A stretch of DNA of 37,399 bases from Pseudomonadota bacterium (GCA_963204835.1 CAUJHJ010000013.1:1-37399); one strand, 5' to 3'. Numbered from the stretch's first letter, positions 1 to 10,022 are shown. The notes: generated by a model from the sequence alone, not told the origin. A program made the numbers and translations.

Positions 1-36
1 GTCGCAACGATTGTGTCAGGGTGGGACATGCGCGCC

Positions 37-2262
37 CTAGGTGACGATGAGCCGGGCCGGCAACGAGCGGATGCGCTGGCCACTCGCCGCGAACACCGCG
101 TTCGTGAGGGCGGGCAGCACCGGCGGCAGCGAGGGCTCGCCAAGTCCGGTCGGCGGGTGCTCCGATTTCACCCAGGCGATATGAATCGGCGGCTTCACGT
201 TCATGCGCCCGAGCCGGAAGTCATGGAAGTTGCCCTGCTGTACGACGCCGTCGACGATCTCGATCTGCTGCTCATCGAGCACCTGCGCGAGGCCGTCGAG
301 GATCGAGCCGCGCACCTGGTTCTCCGCGCCGAACGGGTTGATGATCTGGCTGCCGACGTCGCCCGCGACCCAGACTTCGTGCACCCGGATCGCACCCTCC
401 GAGACGCTCGCCTCGACGACTTCCGCGAAGTAGCCGCGGTGGCTGAAATAGAAGCCGAAGCCCTTCGCGTGGCCAGCCTGCGCGGGTCGCTGCCGGAAGC
501 GGGAGGCCTCGACGACCTTTTCGATGACATCCCGCGCGCGCCCCGTGTCGAACGGCGGACCGCTGTCCTTCGGCGGCGTGACCATGCGGCGCTCACCGAG
601 CAGTTCGAGCATCAGCGCAGGCAGGTCCTTGCCCGCGGCGATCGCGATTTCGTCGAGGAACGACTGCGACATGAAGCTGAGCGCGTTCGAGCCTGGCGCA
701 CGCAGGTAGCCGGTGTTGACGACGGTAGGCATCGTCGTCTGCGCGATGCGCAGGTTCGGCACGAGGCCCGCGGGCGGCATGTCGAGCGACATGTCGGCGC
801 CGCGCACGACGCGATCGCCTTCGCCGAAGGTCACGAAGTGGTCGGTGAAGGCGACCAGGCGACCCTCGGCATCGAGGCCCGCCTTGAGGCCATGCCAGCC
901 GGCGGGGCGGTAGTAGTCGTGGCGGATGTCGTCCTCGCGCGCCCAGATCAATTGCACCGGCGTGCCCGGCACGGCCTTCGCAATCGCGGCCGCCTGGAGC
1001 ATGTAGTCGTTCATGAGCCGGCGCCCAAAGCCGCCGCCCGAACGCGTGACGTGCACGGTCACATCCTCGAGCGCGGGCAGCGCGAGGAGCTTCTGCACGG
1101 CGGCGCGGCCGGCGGAAGGGTTCTGGCTTGGCGCCCAGATCTCGATCTCGCCGTCGCGGTACAGCGCCGTGCAGTTCATCGGCTCGAGCGTGGCGTGCGC
1201 AAGGAAAGGATAGTGATAGCGCGCGCTGACGCGCTTCGCGGCGCCGGCGAGCGCGGCGTCGGGATCGCCGTCCTCGCGCAGCGCCGTGCCGCCGCCCTTC
1301 GACAGCGCGGCCTGCGCGGTGGCGTGATAGGCGGCGCTGCTGTGCCCCTTCGCCTTCGAGACATCCCACTCGACCTCGAGCTTCGAGCGCGCGGCGTTGG
1401 CGAGCCACCAGTGGGTGGCGAGGATCGCGACCCCGTCGGCGAGCCCCGCGTTGGCATCGCCGTCGCCGGTGATCGGCACCACATGCTGCACGCCCGGCGC
1501 GGCCTTCGCGGCCTCGAGGTTCAGCTTGCCGAGGCGCCCGCCGTGCGCGGGCGCGACGACGTACACCGCGTAGAGCATGCCGGGCAGGCGGGTGTCGATG
1601 CCGAAGAGAGGCTCGCCCCGCAGCACCCGCGCGCCATCGATGCCGGAGATCGGTTTGCCGATGATCGTGAACGCTTCGGGCTTCTTGAGAGTGAGGGTCG
1701 CGGGATCGGGCGGGGTGAGCTTCGCGGCGTCGGTCGCCACCTCGCCGTAGCCGATCGAGCGTCCGCTTGCGCCATGGAGGATGCGGCCCCTCGACGTGGA
1801 GAGCTCGCCCACCGGCACCGACCAGCGCGCGGCCGCCGCCTGCAACAGCATGGCACGCGCGGCGGCGCCCGCCTGGCGCATCGGCAGCCAGTTGGTCGGC
1901 GTGGAGGTGCTGCCGCCCGCAACCTGCCGGCCGTAGCGCGCGGTATCGGCATCGGCCTGCGTGATGCGCACCTGGCTCCAGTCGCAATCGAGTTCATCGG
2001 CGACGATCATCGGCAGCGAGGTCTTCACGCCCTGCCCGATCTCGGGATTCTTCGCGGTGATCGTCACGAGACCATCGGGCGCGATCGCGACGAAGGCGGA
2101 GAATTCCGCAGGGGTCGCGGTGGCCGCCTCGGCCCCGCCGGCCGCACTGGCCGCGAGCCACCCACTCGCCCCCCGCGTAACGGGCGCGAGAAACACCTCG
2201 AGCGCGAGGCCGCCTCCCGCGAGCAGCGACCCCTTCAGGAAACTGCGACGTTCAGGCTGCAT
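37..2262 (-). CDS. Molybdopterin-binding subunit of an exported xanthine dehydrogenase/aldehyde oxidase-family enzyme (IorB-like)
   Basis: This is the large catalytic subunit (741 aa) of a molybdenum hydroxylase of the isoquinoline 1-oxidoreductase beta/periplasmic aldehyde oxidase type. Such enzymes oxidise aldehydes or N-heterocycles with water as the oxygen source. The N-terminus has a Tat signal: R5-R6-S-F-L-K followed by a hydrophobic, glycine-rich segment. This predicts folded export to the periplasm. A GGGFGRR motif lies mid-protein, and a GLGEPSLPP motif near the C-terminus carries the expected catalytic glutamate of the family. Its start overlaps the end of the [2Fe-2S] subunit gene by 11 bp, so the two are one operon. 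No FAD subunit lies beside it, which fits family members that pass electrons to cytochromes. The substrate cannot be read from the sequence. The frame is intact and ends in TAG. Confidence 0.9.
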   Translation of the reverse strand: MQPERRSFLKGSLLAGGGLALEVFLAPVTRGASGWLAASAAGGAEAATATPAEFSAFVAIAPDGLVTITAKNPEIGQGVKTSLPMIVADELDCDWSQVRITQADADTARYGRQVAGGSTSTPTNWLPMRQAGAAARAMLLQAAAARWSVPVGELSTSRGRILHGASGRSIGYGEVATDAAKLTPPDPATLTLKKPEAFTIIGKPISGIDGARVLRGEPLFGIDTRLPGMLYAVYVVAPAHGGRLGKLNLEAAKAAPGVQHVVPITGDGDANAGLADGVAILATHWWLANAARSKLEVEWDVSKAKGHSSAAYHATAQAALSKGGGTALREDGDPDAALAGAAKRVSARYHYPFLAHATLEPMNCTALYRDGEIEIWAPSQNPSAGRAAVQKLLALPALEDVTVHVTRSGGGFGRRLMNDYMLQAAAIAKAVPGTPVQLIWAREDDIRHDYYRPAGWHGLKAGLDAEGRLVAFTDHFVTFGEGDRVVRGADMSLDMPPAGLVPNLRIAQTTMPTVVNTGYLRAPGSNALSFMSQSFLDEIAIAAGKDLPALMLELLGERRMVTPPKDSGPPFDTGRARDVIEKVVEASRFRQRPAQAGHAKGFGFYFSHRGYFAEVVEASVSEGAIRVHEVWVAGDVGSQIINPFGAENQVRGSILDGLAQVLDEQQIEIVDGVVQQGNFHDFRLGRMNVKPPIHIAWVKSEHPPTGLGEPSLPPVLPALTNAVFAASGQRIRSLPARLIVT

Positions 2263-2734
2263 GGCCGCCCTCCTGCTGCTCGAGGCCCGCCGCCATGCGG
2301 ATCGCGGTCTCGATGCGGTGGTAGCAGGCGCAGCGGCAGATGTTGCCCGCCATCGCGGCGCGAATGTCCTCGTTCGAGGGCTTCGGCGTCGTGGCGAGCA
2401 GGGACGCGGCGCTCATGATCTGGCCCGCCTGGCAGTAGCCGCACTGCATCACGTCGATGTCGAGCCAGGCCTGCTGCAGCTTCGCGCCGACCTTGCTCGC
2501 GCCCATGGCCTCGATCGTCGTGACTTCCGCATCCCCGATGCCCGACACCGGCAACTGGCAGGATCGCACCGCAACCCCATCGACATGCACGGTGCAGGCC
2601 CCGCATTGCGCCACGCCGCAACCGAACTTGGTGCCGACGAGCGCCAGACTCTCGCGCAGCACCCAGAGGAGTGGCATGTCCCCCGGTACGTCGACGGTGT
2701 GGACCTGGCCGTTGACATGGAGTCGATAGGGCAT
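2252..2734 (-). CDS. [2Fe-2S] ferredoxin-like subunit of molybdenum hydroxylase (IorA-like)
   Basis: This is the small electron-transfer subunit (160 aa) that binds two [2Fe-2S] clusters and partners the molybdopterin subunit encoded immediately downstream. The plant-type N-terminal cluster motif is [13 protein letters not shown] with a further Cys in RSCQLP. The C-terminal cluster uses CGYCQAGQ and ICRCACY. The last is a slight variant of the usual CRCGTY. I chose the ATG at 2734 because the protein then begins [10 protein letters not shown], the normal start of this family, although the open frame runs far upstream. It has no signal peptide of its own and probably crosses the membrane bound to the Tat-tagged large subunit, as is known for related complexes. 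Confidence 0.93.
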   Translation of the reverse strand: MPYRLHVNGQVHTVDVPGDMPLLWVLRESLALVGTKFGCGVAQCGACTVHVDGVAVRSCQLPVSGIGDAEVTTIEAMGASKVGAKLQQAWLDIDVMQCGYCQAGQIMSAASLLATTPKPSNEDIRAAMAGNICRCACYHRIETAIRMAAGLEQQEGGHAA

Positions 2735-2796
2735 GGGTGATCCTCGGTTGGGAATGATCCCGGGCGCGGATACGCCTACATAGTCGCTCGCGCGCC

Positions 2797-4056
2797 TCAG
2801 CGCAACTGCGGGGCCTTCGGTTCGTCGAGAGGTGCCGTGAGTTCGCCCTCCCACTTCGCAACGACGCTCGAGGCGATGGAGTTGCCGACGACATTGGTCG
2901 CGCTGCGGCCCATGTCGAGGAACTGGTCGACCGCGAGCACCAGCAGCATGCCCTCGTCCGGGATGCCGAAGTGCGGCAAGGTCGCGGCGAGCACCACCAG
3001 CGAGGCGCGCGGCACGCCGGCGATGCCCTTGCTGGTCACGAGCAGCAGGAGGAGCAGCGTGACGAGTTGCGCGCCGGAGAGGTCGATGCCGTAGGCCTGC
3101 GCGATGAAGAGCGTCGCGAAGGTGCAGTACATCATCGAGCCGTCGAGGTTGAAGGAGTAGCCGAGCGGCAGCACGAAGCTCGCGATGCGCGGCGAGACGC
3201 CGAAGCGTTCGAGCTGCTCGAGCGTCTTCGGATAGGCGGCCTCGGAACTGGCAGTCGAGAAGGCGAGCAGCAGCGGTTCGCGGATCATCGACACGAGCGT
3301 GCGCACGCGCGGCCCGATCACGAGCGCGCCGAGGGCAATGAGCACGGCCCACAGCACGATCAGCGCGAGGTAGTAGCCGCTGATGAACTTGCCGTAGGTG
3401 GCGAGGATGCCGAGGCCTTCGGCAGTCACGGTGGCGGCGACGGCGGCAAATACCGCGGGTGGCGCGGCCCACATCACGTAGCCGGTGACCTTGAGCATGA
3501 CGTGGCCGACCTGGTCGATGACCGCCGTGAGGCCGCGGCCGCGCTCGCCGAGCGAGGCGAGCCCGATGCCGAAGAACACCGAGAAGACGACGATCTGCAG
3601 GATCGCGTTGTTCGCCATCGCTTCCGCGATCGAGCGCGGCACGAGGCTGTGCATGAACTCCTTGAGGCCGGGCTGCGCAAGCTGCACGCCGCTTGCGCTG
3701 TCGCCCGTGGGCATGGCGAGCCCGAGCTCGCGGCCCGGCTCGAGCAGCAGCACCATGACGATGCCGATGAGCAGCGACAGGATCGAGGCGAACAGGAACC
3801 AGCCCACGGTGCGCAGGCCAACGCGCCCCACTGCCGCGCCCGCCCCCATGTTCGTGATGCCGACGACGAGCGTCGAGAAGACGAGCGGGCCGATGATCAT
3901 CTTGATGAGGCGCAGGAAGGCGTCGGTCACGAGGCCGAAGTAGCCCGCGAGCCGGGCGAGCGCGGCAGGATCGGTCACGTTGACGTGGCAGGCATAGCCG
4001 ACGACGACGCCGAGCACGAGCGCGAGAACGAGCGAAAGCGTGAATCCGCGGGACAC
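2797..4056 (-). CDS. Dicarboxylate/amino acid:cation symporter (DAACS family, DctA/GltP-like)
   Basis: This is an inner-membrane secondary transporter of 419 aa that should import C4-dicarboxylates, glutamate or aspartate with H+ or Na+. Hydrophobic segments run through its whole length. The family hallmarks are present: a serine-containing re-entrant loop ([21 protein letters not shown] region) and [12 protein letters not shown] in the substrate-binding core. The start is GTG at 4056, preceded at a good distance by AAGGGGG, a strong ribosome binding site. It is divergent from the ABC transporter genes across about 60 bp and is separated by 62 bp from the downstream molybdenum hydroxylase operon, so it may be transcribed alone. 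The substrate within the family cannot be decided. Confidence 0.92.
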   Translation of the reverse strand: MSRGFTLSLVLALVLGVVVGYACHVNVTDPAALARLAGYFGLVTDAFLRLIKMIIGPLVFSTLVVGITNMGAGAAVGRVGLRTVGWFLFASILSLLIGIVMVLLLEPGRELGLAMPTGDSASGVQLAQPGLKEFMHSLVPRSIAEAMANNAILQIVVFSVFFGIGLASLGERGRGLTAVIDQVGHVMLKVTGYVMWAAPPAVFAAVAATVTAEGLGILATYGKFISGYYLALIVLWAVLIALGALVIGPRVRTLVSMIREPLLLAFSTASSEAAYPKTLEQLERFGVSPRIASFVLPLGYSFNLDGSMMYCTFATLFIAQAYGIDLSGAQLVTLLLLLLVTSKGIAGVPRASLVVLAATLPHFGIPDEGMLLVLAVDQFLDMGRSATNVVGNSIASSVVAKWEGELTAPLDEPKAPQLR

Positions 4057-4118
4057 GTCCGACCCCCTTGTCCCGGCACTCTGGCGACATTCCGGCTCAC
4101 CCGCAAGGGCTCTTCGGT

Positions 4119-5039
4119 ATGCTGGGCGCCACCGTGCTCACTGTCCGCAACCTGCACAAGAAGTTCGCCGACCTCGAGGTCGTGCGTGGCGTCAGTTTCG
4201 AGGTGAAGGCGGGCGAGTGTTATGGCCTCCTTGGCCCGAACGGCGCCGGCAAGACGACGACGCTGCGCTGCTGCCTCGGCCTCACGGCGCCGGATGCCGG
4301 CGAGATCCGCCTCGATTCGCTGCCCGTGCCGGCGCGGGCGCGCGAAGCGCGGGCGCGGGTCGGGGTCGTGCCGCAGTTCGACAATCTCGACCCGGACTTC
4401 ACCGTGCGCGAGAACCTCGCGATCTTCGGGCGCTACTTCGGCCTGTCGCGCGGTTCCGTTGCCGCCCGCGTGCCGTACCTGCTCGAGTATGCGGGCCTCG
4501 TCGAGAAGGCGGACGCGCCGATCGAGGCGCTGTCGGGCGGCATGAAGCGGCGGCTCACAATCGCGCGCGCGCTCGTCAACGATCCGCGCGTGCTGTTCCT
4601 CGACGAACCGACCACCGGCCTCGACCCGCAGGCGCGCCATGTGGTCTGGGAGCGCCTGAAGCGCCTGCTCGCCGAAGGGCGCACGATCATCCTCACCACG
4701 CACTTCATGGACGAGGCGCAGCGCCTCTGCAACCGGGTCGCGATCATGGACCACGGCGCCTTCATCGCCGAGGCGCCGCCGCACTCGCTGATCGAGCGCG
4801 AGATCGAGCCCGTGGTGATCGAAGTGTACGGCGAGGGCGTGGCCGACTGGTTCGACGCGCACGCGAAGCGGCTTGCGGCGCGCGCCGAGCTCTCGGGCGA
4901 CACGGCCTTCTGCTACTGCCGCGACCCCGAGCCGCTGCTCGCCACGCTCAGCGGCCACCCGGACCTGCGCGTGCTGCGCCGGTCGGCGAACCTCGAAGAC
5001 GTGTTCCTGAAGCTCACGGGGCGCGACCTGCGTGACTGA
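4119..5039 (+). CDS. ABC-2 type exporter ATP-binding protein (NodI/DrrA-like)
   Basis: This is the ATPase of an ABC-2 exporter, about 306 aa. Walker A is GPNGAGKT at residues 39-46, the signature is LSGGMKRR, and Walker B is [11 protein letters not shown]. The stretch [18 protein letters not shown] is characteristic of the NodI branch (nodulation-factor/daunorubicin-type exporters). The open frame extends upstream to a TTG at 4068. I prefer the ATG at 4119, which is preceded by AAGGG and gives the normal family start. The next gene begins 8 bp before this one stops and encodes the matching NodJ-like permease. The cargo is unknown. NodI-like ABC pairs occur in many non-nodulating proteobacteria, so a Nod factor is not implied. 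Confidence 0.92.
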   Translation: MLGATVLTVRNLHKKFADLEVVRGVSFEVKAGECYGLLGPNGAGKTTTLRCCLGLTAPDAGEIRLDSLPVPARAREARARVGVVPQFDNLDPDFTVRENLAIFGRYFGLSRGSVAARVPYLLEYAGLVEKADAPIEALSGGMKRRLTIARALVNDPRVLFLDEPTTGLDPQARHVVWERLKRLLAEGRTIILTTHFMDEAQRLCNRVAIMDHGAFIAEAPPHSLIEREIEPVVIEVYGEGVADWFDAHAKRLAARAELSGDTAFCYCRDPEPLLATLSGHPDLRVLRRSANLEDVFLKLTGRDLRD

Positions 5040-5790
5040 CGCGCTGCGCTTCCGCCACGTCGTCTATCGCAACTATCGCGTGTGGCGAAAGCTGTTGTAC
5101 GCCTCGCTCGTCGGCAACCTCGTCGATCCGCTCTTCTGGCTCGTGGGCCTCGGCTTCGGCCTCGGAAGCCTGCTGCCCACGGTCGGCGGCATGCCGTACC
5201 TCCAGTTTCTCGGCACCGGCATGGTCTGCTACGGGGTGATGTACTCGACGAGCTTCGAGGCGCTGTGGTCGGCGTTCGCGCGGCTGAAGCAGCAGCGCAC
5301 CTGGGAAGGCATCCTGCATGCGCCGATGACAGTGACGGACATCGTCGTGGGCGAGTGGGTGTGGGCGGCGCTCAAGGGCACGCTGTCGGGCGTGGCGATC
5401 CTCTCCGTGATGACGGTGCTCGGCCTGGTGCGCAGTCCCTCGGCCTTCTTGGCGCTGCCTGTGATCGTGCTCACGGGGCTCGCGTTCGCGGGCATTGCGC
5501 TCATCGTGACCGCGGTGGCACGGACGTACGATCATTTCGTCTACTACTTCACGCTCTTCATCACGCCGATGATGCTGGTGTCGGGCGTGTTCTTCCCGAC
5601 CGCACAGCTGCCGCCCGCCGTGCAGGCCGTCGCGCAGGTCCTGCCGCTGTCCCACGCCACGCAACTCGTACGCGGGCTTGTGCTCGGCCGGCCGGTGGCG
5701 GGCGCGGCGGGACATCTCCTCGCGCTGTTCCTCATCGGCCTCATGGGGATCTGCGTCGCACGATGGCTCGTGGCGAGGCGGCTGCGATGA
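5032..5790 (+). CDS. ABC-2 type exporter permease (NodJ-like)
   Basis: This is the integral membrane half of the ABC-2 exporter, 252 aa with about six hydrophobic segments. It is of the NodJ type and begins with the basic cytoplasmic stretch [18 protein letters not shown]. The segment [12 protein letters not shown] is a recognisable ABC-2 permease element near the fifth membrane span. The GTG start at 5032 lies inside the end of the ATPase gene (8 bp overlap), indicating translational coupling. Its stop overlaps the start of the dioxygenase gene as ATGA. The three genes therefore look like one transcript, though the link between exporter and dioxygenase is only inferred from this arrangement. 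Confidence 0.92.
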   Translation: MTDALRFRHVVYRNYRVWRKLLYASLVGNLVDPLFWLVGLGFGLGSLLPTVGGMPYLQFLGTGMVCYGVMYSTSFEALWSAFARLKQQRTWEGILHAPMTVTDIVVGEWVWAALKGTLSGVAILSVMTVLGLVRSPSAFLALPVIVLTGLAFAGIALIVTAVARTYDHFVYYFTLFITPMMLVSGVFFPTAQLPPAVQAVAQVLPLSHATQLVRGLVLGRPVAGAAGHLLALFLIGLMGICVARWLVARRLR

Positions 5791-6692
5791 CCGGGGATCC
5801 CGATTCCCTGGCCGAGCGGGGCAGACGCCTCCTCACGGGCGACGGCGTAGCTGCCTCACCGCGAGAGGGCATCACCTGTCTCAATCGCGCGGCGGACCGC
5901 GGACACGCGCAGGCGACGGCGCTGCTCGCGTTGATCGCGGCGTTCGGTGTGCTGCGGCCGCGCAGCCTGTCCGACGCGATCACCTGCCTGCGGCGGGCTG
6001 CGGCGCTCGGCTGGGCGCCGGCGCGGCTGGAGTTGCAGTTGCTGACCCGCGGTGTGACGGACGTAAACATCGCGGCGCTCACGGCGCCCCCACCCGTGCG
6101 CATCGTGGCGGAATCGCCGCGCATCCGCGTGTTCGAGCGCTTCGCGACAACCGCCGAGTGCGAATGGCTGGTCGAGAGCGCCCGGGGTGGCTTGCGACGC
6201 GCGCTCGTGTACCGCAAGGACGGCGAAGGGCACCACGCCGCCGATTCGCGCACCAACACGGAAGCCGACTTTACCTTCGACCACGCGAGCGTGCTGCTCG
6301 CGCTGCTGCGCGATCGCATCGCGGCGGCGAGTGGCCAGCCCATCGCGCACTTCGAAGTGGCGAAGCTGCTGCACTACGACCCCGGACAACAGTTCGCGCT
6401 GCACGGCGATTTCCAGGAGACGACGACGCCCGCGCTCGCCGCCGAAGTCAAGCGTCACGGGCAGCGCGTCGCGACTTTCCTCATTTACCTGAACGACGAC
6501 TACGAGGGCGGCGAAACCGACTTTCCGCGCGCCGGCTTCCGTTACCGCGGCGCGCGCGGCGATGCGCTGCTCTTCTTCAATGTCGACGCCGCCGGTCGGC
6601 CGGACTTCAACTCCGTGCACGCGGGCCAGCCGACGACGCGCGGCGAGAAGTGGGTGTTTTCCCAGTGGATCCGCGGCTCACCGGTGGGCTGA
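5787..6692 (+). CDS. Prolyl 4-hydroxylase-like Fe(II)/2-oxoglutarate dioxygenase with Sel1-like N-terminal region
   Basis: This 301-aa protein has a C-terminal P4H-type dioxygenase domain (about residues 105-301). The iron ligands are H206 and D208 in LHGDF and H278 in SVHAGQP, and K288 in GEKWVFSQWIR should bind 2-oxoglutarate. LIYLNDDYEGGETDFP is also typical of this domain. Residues about 1-95 resemble short helical Sel1/TPR-like repeats (GITCLNRAADRGHAQA, AITCLRRAAALGWAPA), which could bind a protein partner. The ATG at 5787 overlaps the permease stop (ATGA). The 3' end overlaps the convergent hotdog gene by 15 bp. The hydroxylated substrate, whether protein or peptide, is unknown. Confidence 0.88.
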   Translation: MTGDPDSLAERGRRLLTGDGVAASPREGITCLNRAADRGHAQATALLALIAAFGVLRPRSLSDAITCLRRAAALGWAPARLELQLLTRGVTDVNIAALTAPPPVRIVAESPRIRVFERFATTAECEWLVESARGGLRRALVYRKDGEGHHAADSRTNTEADFTFDHASVLLALLRDRIAAASGQPIAHFEVAKLLHYDPGQQFALHGDFQETTTPALAAEVKRHGQRVATFLIYLNDDYEGGETDFPRAGFRYRGARGDALLFFNVDAAGRPDFNSVHAGQPTTRGEKWVFSQWIRGSPVG

Positions 6693-7127
6693 GCGGGCGT
6701 CAATCTCGAGGCGTATGGTCAGGCGTCCGCTGCCCAGCACACGGCCGGACTGCAGGGCTTCGAAGCGATAGGTAAGAGCGTCTGCGGTCGCGGCTTCGCG
6801 GCGCGCGAGGATCTCCATGCCGGGCGGCAGGTCATCGAGGCGTTCCACCTGCCACTCGCAGTCGCGCACGGCGACAATCATGCCCGCGCGCGGCCGGCCG
6901 TCTTCCGAAGGCGCCTGCAAGGCTGAATGCAGCGCCGCCGCCTGCGCCCCGTATTCGATCAGCGCGATGGCCGAAAGCTGGCCGTCCCGCCACAACGGAT
7001 GCGCGGGATCGCGATGCGAATCCGTGCGGCATTCCACCTCAATCTCGCTCCAGCGAATGGCGCGATCGAGCAGGCACATGTGGCCGGCATGCGGCAGCAG
7101 CGCGAGTATCTGCGCGCGATCCATCAC
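6678..7127 (-). CDS. ApeP-like hotdog-fold dehydratase, last gene of the minus arm
   Basis: This is a small hotdog protein (about 149 aa) of the predicted 3-hydroxyacyl-ACP dehydratase family found in aryl polyene clusters. The N-terminal LLPHAGHMCLLDRA matches the family pattern LxPHRxxMLLLDRV, and LIEYGAQAAALHSA corresponds to the central helix. Translation may start at GTG 7127 (4-base overlap with the chain-length factor, GTGA) or at the adjoining ATG 7124. It closes the eight-gene minus arm. A paralogue of the same class lies at 18738-19199. In known APE pathways such proteins act with the FabZ-like hotdog subunit to dehydrate the beta-hydroxyacyl intermediate. Whether this copy is catalytic or structural is not clear. 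Confidence 0.8.
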   Translation of the reverse strand: MMDRAQILALLPHAGHMCLLDRAIRWSEIEVECRTDSHRDPAHPLWRDGQLSAIALIEYGAQAAALHSALQAPSEDGRPRAGMIVAVRDCEWQVERLDDLPPGMEILARREAATADALTYRFEALQSGRVLGSGRLTIRLEIDARSAHR

Positions 7128-7915
7128 CGCGGCTCCACGCGCACGGCCAGCGCCAGCCCGCCGTGCACCGCGAAGTGAACGAGCGCGGCTTCACGGCGCG
7201 CGATGGCGCCCAGCAAGGGCAGTGAGCGCAGGGCCGGGTTCGATCGGCGCAGTCTCTCGAGTTCCGCGTCCCGCATCACGGATTCGGGACCCGGCATGCC
7301 CTCGAGCGAGAGCTGCGCGAGCGTTCGCTCCGTGGCTTGCCGGCGCAGCCACATGGCGATCGCGGCGGCGTGCGGGACGGGGCGGGCCGCCAGCAGCGGC
7401 GGCGGCGGCGAAACATCGAAGGCGACGAGCAGCACGTCGGTGTCGTCGATGCGGGCCTGGATCAGCGCTTCGCGCAATCCCGCCGCGAAAGTGAAGTCGT
7501 GGGCGGAGAGGGTCGTCGAGGCACCGCGCGCCTGCGCGCCGATGCTCCAGTAGCCCGAGGCGGCGTTGTGCACCGAATTGTGGAAGTCGGTCGGAGATAC
7601 GCTGCGATTCGGCTCCGCCAGCGCGACGCAGAGCCGGTGCACGACATCCATGTCGGCGTCCGAGGTCGCAAACACCGTCGCCAGCTGCGCGGCGGCGGCG
7701 GTCGCGCCGAGCGTGGCCTGCTCCGCGGCCAGCAGTGCGAGCTTCACGCCGAGCGGCGCGCGCCGGCGTTCATTCGGCGGCAAGATGCCCGGCTGCAAGG
7801 CGGGCAGGGGCTGCCGCTCGAATGCAGCGTCACCCGCGAGCACCGCGCGGCCCTCGGCCCACGAGGCGAGACCGGGCGCCACGAGCCCGACGGCTTCGAC
7901 GAAGACGATGCTCAT
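7124..7915 (-). CDS. Beta-ketoacyl synthase chain-length factor (ApeC-like)
   Basis: This is a shortened ketosynthase homologue of 263 aa that belongs to the chain-length-factor group paired with a full ketosynthase in APE systems. The diagnostic stretch PTDFHNSVHNAASGYWSIG is present. The nucleophilic Cys expected in an ACSSS-type elbow is replaced by STTLSAHDF, and the two catalytic His motifs (HGT and GHT) are absent. It should therefore be non-condensing and act as the partner that shapes the cavity for polyene length. Its ATG overlaps the stop of the active ketosynthase as ATGA, consistent with equal synthesis of the two subunits. Confidence 0.87.
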   Translation of the reverse strand: MSIVFVEAVGLVAPGLASWAEGRAVLAGDAAFERQPLPALQPGILPPNERRRAPLGVKLALLAAEQATLGATAAAAQLATVFATSDADMDVVHRLCVALAEPNRSVSPTDFHNSVHNAASGYWSIGAQARGASTTLSAHDFTFAAGLREALIQARIDDTDVLLVAFDVSPPPPLLAARPVPHAAAIAMWLRRQATERTLAQLSLEGMPGPESVMRDAELERLRRSNPALRSLPLLGAIARREAALVHFAVHGGLALAVRVEPR

Positions 7916-9087
7916 GCGCCCCCCCCGAACACGAGCACGCAATTGCTGCCGCCGAACCCGAAGGAGTTGCTGAGCACATGGCGCACGGGCGCCGCCCGGC
8001 TCGCCAGCAGGATGTTGCCGGCAATCGCCGGATCGACGGCGCGCGTATGGAGGCTGCGAGGCAGCAAGCCCCGCTCGATGCACAGCAGCGACAGTGCCGC
8101 CTCGACGACGCCGGCGGCCCCGAGCGTGTGGCCGGTCCAGCCCTTGGTGGAGCTGCAGGGCAGGCGCGTGCCGAACTCGCCGCACACGGCACGGTCTTCC
8201 GCGAGATCGTTGGCTGGCGTCGCCGTGCCGTGCAGGTTGATGTAGTCGATGTCGCCCGGGGCGAGCTGCGCGCGCGCGAGTGCCGCGCGCATCGCGGCGC
8301 GCGCGCCGCGGCCTTCCGGATCGGGTGTCGACATGTGGTGTGCGTCGCTGCTCTCGCCGTAGCCGAGCAGCCTGAACGGCGCATCACCTCGCTCGAGCAG
8401 GGCAAAACCCGCGCCCTCGCCGATCGAGAGCCCGTCGCGCTGCGCATCGGCGGGCCGGCAGGGCGCGCCCGACACCAGCTGCAGCGAATGAAAGCCGTAC
8501 AGCGTCGTGAAACACAGGCTGTCGACACCGCCGACGACCGCCGCATCGCACTGCCCGACTGCCAGGGCACGGCTCGCGGCAGCGAATACCTTGGCGCTCG
8601 ACGAGCACGCCGTCGAAATGGCGCACGCGGGACCGGCGAGACCGAGCACGATGCGCACGAAGTCCGCCGCGCTGAACGCGTTGTGGGTCTCGCGGTGACG
8701 GAACCACGACGGCAGCGTCGCGGCGGCGGGATCACGCTCCCGGTAGGCGCGTTCCGTTTCCCGCACGCCCGCCGTGCTCGTACCGATGAACACGGCCACG
8801 CGCGCAGGTCCATGTCGCGCGCGGCTGCGCGCGACCGAGGCGAGGAAGTCGTCCTGTTCGAGGGCGGCCTGTGCGAGGCGATTGTTGCGACAATCCCAGC
8901 CGGCGAGCGCACCCGCGAGCGGCACGTCGAGGCCCGCCACCTCGCCGACCCAGGTCGACAGCCCGCAGCCCTCGATCGCCTGCGGCGCCAGCCCGCTGCG
9001 CTCCCGCGACAGCGCGTCGGCGTGGGCGGCTCGTCCACGGCCCAACGCGGTGGTCAGGGTAAAGGCACTGATGGCGAGCGGAGTCAT
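7912..9087 (-). CDS. Beta-ketoacyl-ACP synthase (ApeO-like condensing enzyme)
   Basis: This is a 391-aa ketosynthase with a complete Cys-His-His active site: C161 in STACSSSAK, H286 in LHGTATPAND and H320 in GHTLGAAG. The C-terminal NSFGFGGSN is the usual ketosynthase glycine motif. It should catalyse decarboxylative condensation of malonyl-ACP with the growing chain. The inactive chain-length factor is encoded directly downstream with an ATGA overlap, and the two probably form a heterodimer. The ATG at 9087 overlaps the acyltransferase stop. A second, differently branched ketosynthase ends the plus arm (19917-21155), as in APE clusters that have both ApeO- and ApeR-type enzymes. Confidence 0.9.
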   Translation of the reverse strand: MTPLAISAFTLTTALGRGRAAHADALSRERSGLAPQAIEGCGLSTWVGEVAGLDVPLAGALAGWDCRNNRLAQAALEQDDFLASVARSRARHGPARVAVFIGTSTAGVRETERAYRERDPAAATLPSWFRHRETHNAFSAADFVRIVLGLAGPACAISTACSSSAKVFAAASRALAVGQCDAAVVGGVDSLCFTTLYGFHSLQLVSGAPCRPADAQRDGLSIGEGAGFALLERGDAPFRLLGYGESSDAHHMSTPDPEGRGARAAMRAALARAQLAPGDIDYINLHGTATPANDLAEDRAVCGEFGTRLPCSSTKGWTGHTLGAAGVVEAALSLLCIERGLLPRSLHTRAVDPAIAGNILLASRAAPVRHVLSNSFGFGGSNCVLVFGGGA

Positions 9088-10022
9088 GGTGCCACCGGCC
9101 CGTCGAGCCAGTATTCGTGGAAGTTGAACCAGTTGTCGGGATGCGCGCGCACCTGTTCCTCGAGCCGCAGCGCGTAACGCTGGGCGCAGGCCTGCAGCGC
9201 CTGCGCGCGCGTCGCGCGCGGCAACGCGACGCGCGCCTCGAACAGCTCGAGCCGGCACTCGTAGCGATTGCCGCCAAGGAAGACCCCGAACCCGATCAGC
9301 ACGGGCACCTCGAGCGCCGCCGCGACCAGCCAGGGCCCCGCGGGCAGGCGCACGCGCCCGCCGAGGAAGTCCACCTCGATCGCGCGTTCGTCGGCGCGCG
9401 CGCGATCCGCGAGCATGCCGACGAGGTCGCCGGCCTCGATGGCCTGCTTGATGTCGAGCACGAGATCGGGACCACGCCGCGCGGCATCGATCGTGCGGGA
9501 GGCCAGCTGCGGATCGAGCCGTTCGAGGAGCGACATGGCCATGCGCCCCACTTCGCGATCGAGCACGATGCGGATCGGCGCCGCGTCGCGCAGCTTCCCC
9601 TTGATGCGCAGCACCTCGAAGCTGCCGAAGTGCGCGCCGAGCAGCAGGCAGCCGCGCGATGCCTTGACAGCCTCGAGGACTTCCGCGGGCACCTGCGCGC
9701 TGATGTCGAGCGCGGCCGTGCGCCCGGCGAGCAGGTAGACCCGATCGATGAACACCGTGGCGAAGGTGTGGAAATGCCGCAGGATGTCCCGCTGCCGCGG
9801 CGATCGGCCTCGCGCCCGGCGCAGGATTTCGCGCGACGCGGCGCGCAGCCGCGGGCCGGTGAGCCAGAAGTAGAGCACGATCGGCCACAGCAGCGCGCGT
9901 ATCGCCGGACGACCGGTGAGCAGCGTCAGCCTGACGAGCAGCGCCAGCATCACGGGCGTACTGCGCTCGCGGTGGCTGTCCCAGGAGGGCGGATTGCGTC
10001 CGCTTGTGGGCCCGCCGCTCAT
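9084..10022 (-). CDS. LpxL/HtrB-like lysophospholipid acyltransferase (COG4261-type)
   Basis: This 312-aa acyltransferase has the HX4E motif of the LpxL family (H131 to E136 in HFGSFE) and an N-terminal hydrophobic segment (LLWPIVLYFWL). The pattern WDSHRERS, GRPAIRALLWPIVLYFW and AASREIL resembles the acyltransferase module linked to family 2 glycosyltransferases in aryl polyene clusters. As I recall the family, in some enterobacterial clusters these two modules are fused in one protein. Here the acyltransferase is separate and the glycosyltransferase sits on the other arm. It probably transfers the finished polyene, or a fatty acid, to a lipid anchor at the inner membrane. The start at 10022 overlaps the upstream stop as ATGA. 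Confidence 0.83.
   Translation of the reverse strand: MSGGPTSGRNPPSWDSHRERSTPVMLALLVRLTLLTGRPAIRALLWPIVLYFWLTGPRLRAASREILRRARGRSPRQRDILRHFHTFATVFIDRVYLLAGRTAALDISAQVPAEVLEAVKASRGCLLLGAHFGSFEVLRIKGKLRDAAPIRIVLDREVGRMAMSLLERLDPQLASRTIDAARRGPDLVLDIKQAIEAGDLVGMLADRARADERAIEVDFLGGRVRLPAGPWLVAAALEVPVLIGFGVFLGGNRYECRLELFEARVALPRATRAQALQACAQRYALRLEEQVRAHPDNWFNFHEYWLDGPVAP

Noticed and set aside
13..2418. 801-codon open frame on the plus strand opposite the molybdenum hydroxylase
   Set aside because: It is antisense to a clear family member, its translation is an Arg/Ala/His-rich shadow with no domain, and such frames are common in DNA of this GC content.
4119..5790. NodIJ-like genes as evidence for nodulation
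   Set aside because: No other nod gene is present, and NodI/NodJ-like ABC-2 pairs occur widely in bacteria that do not nodulate.
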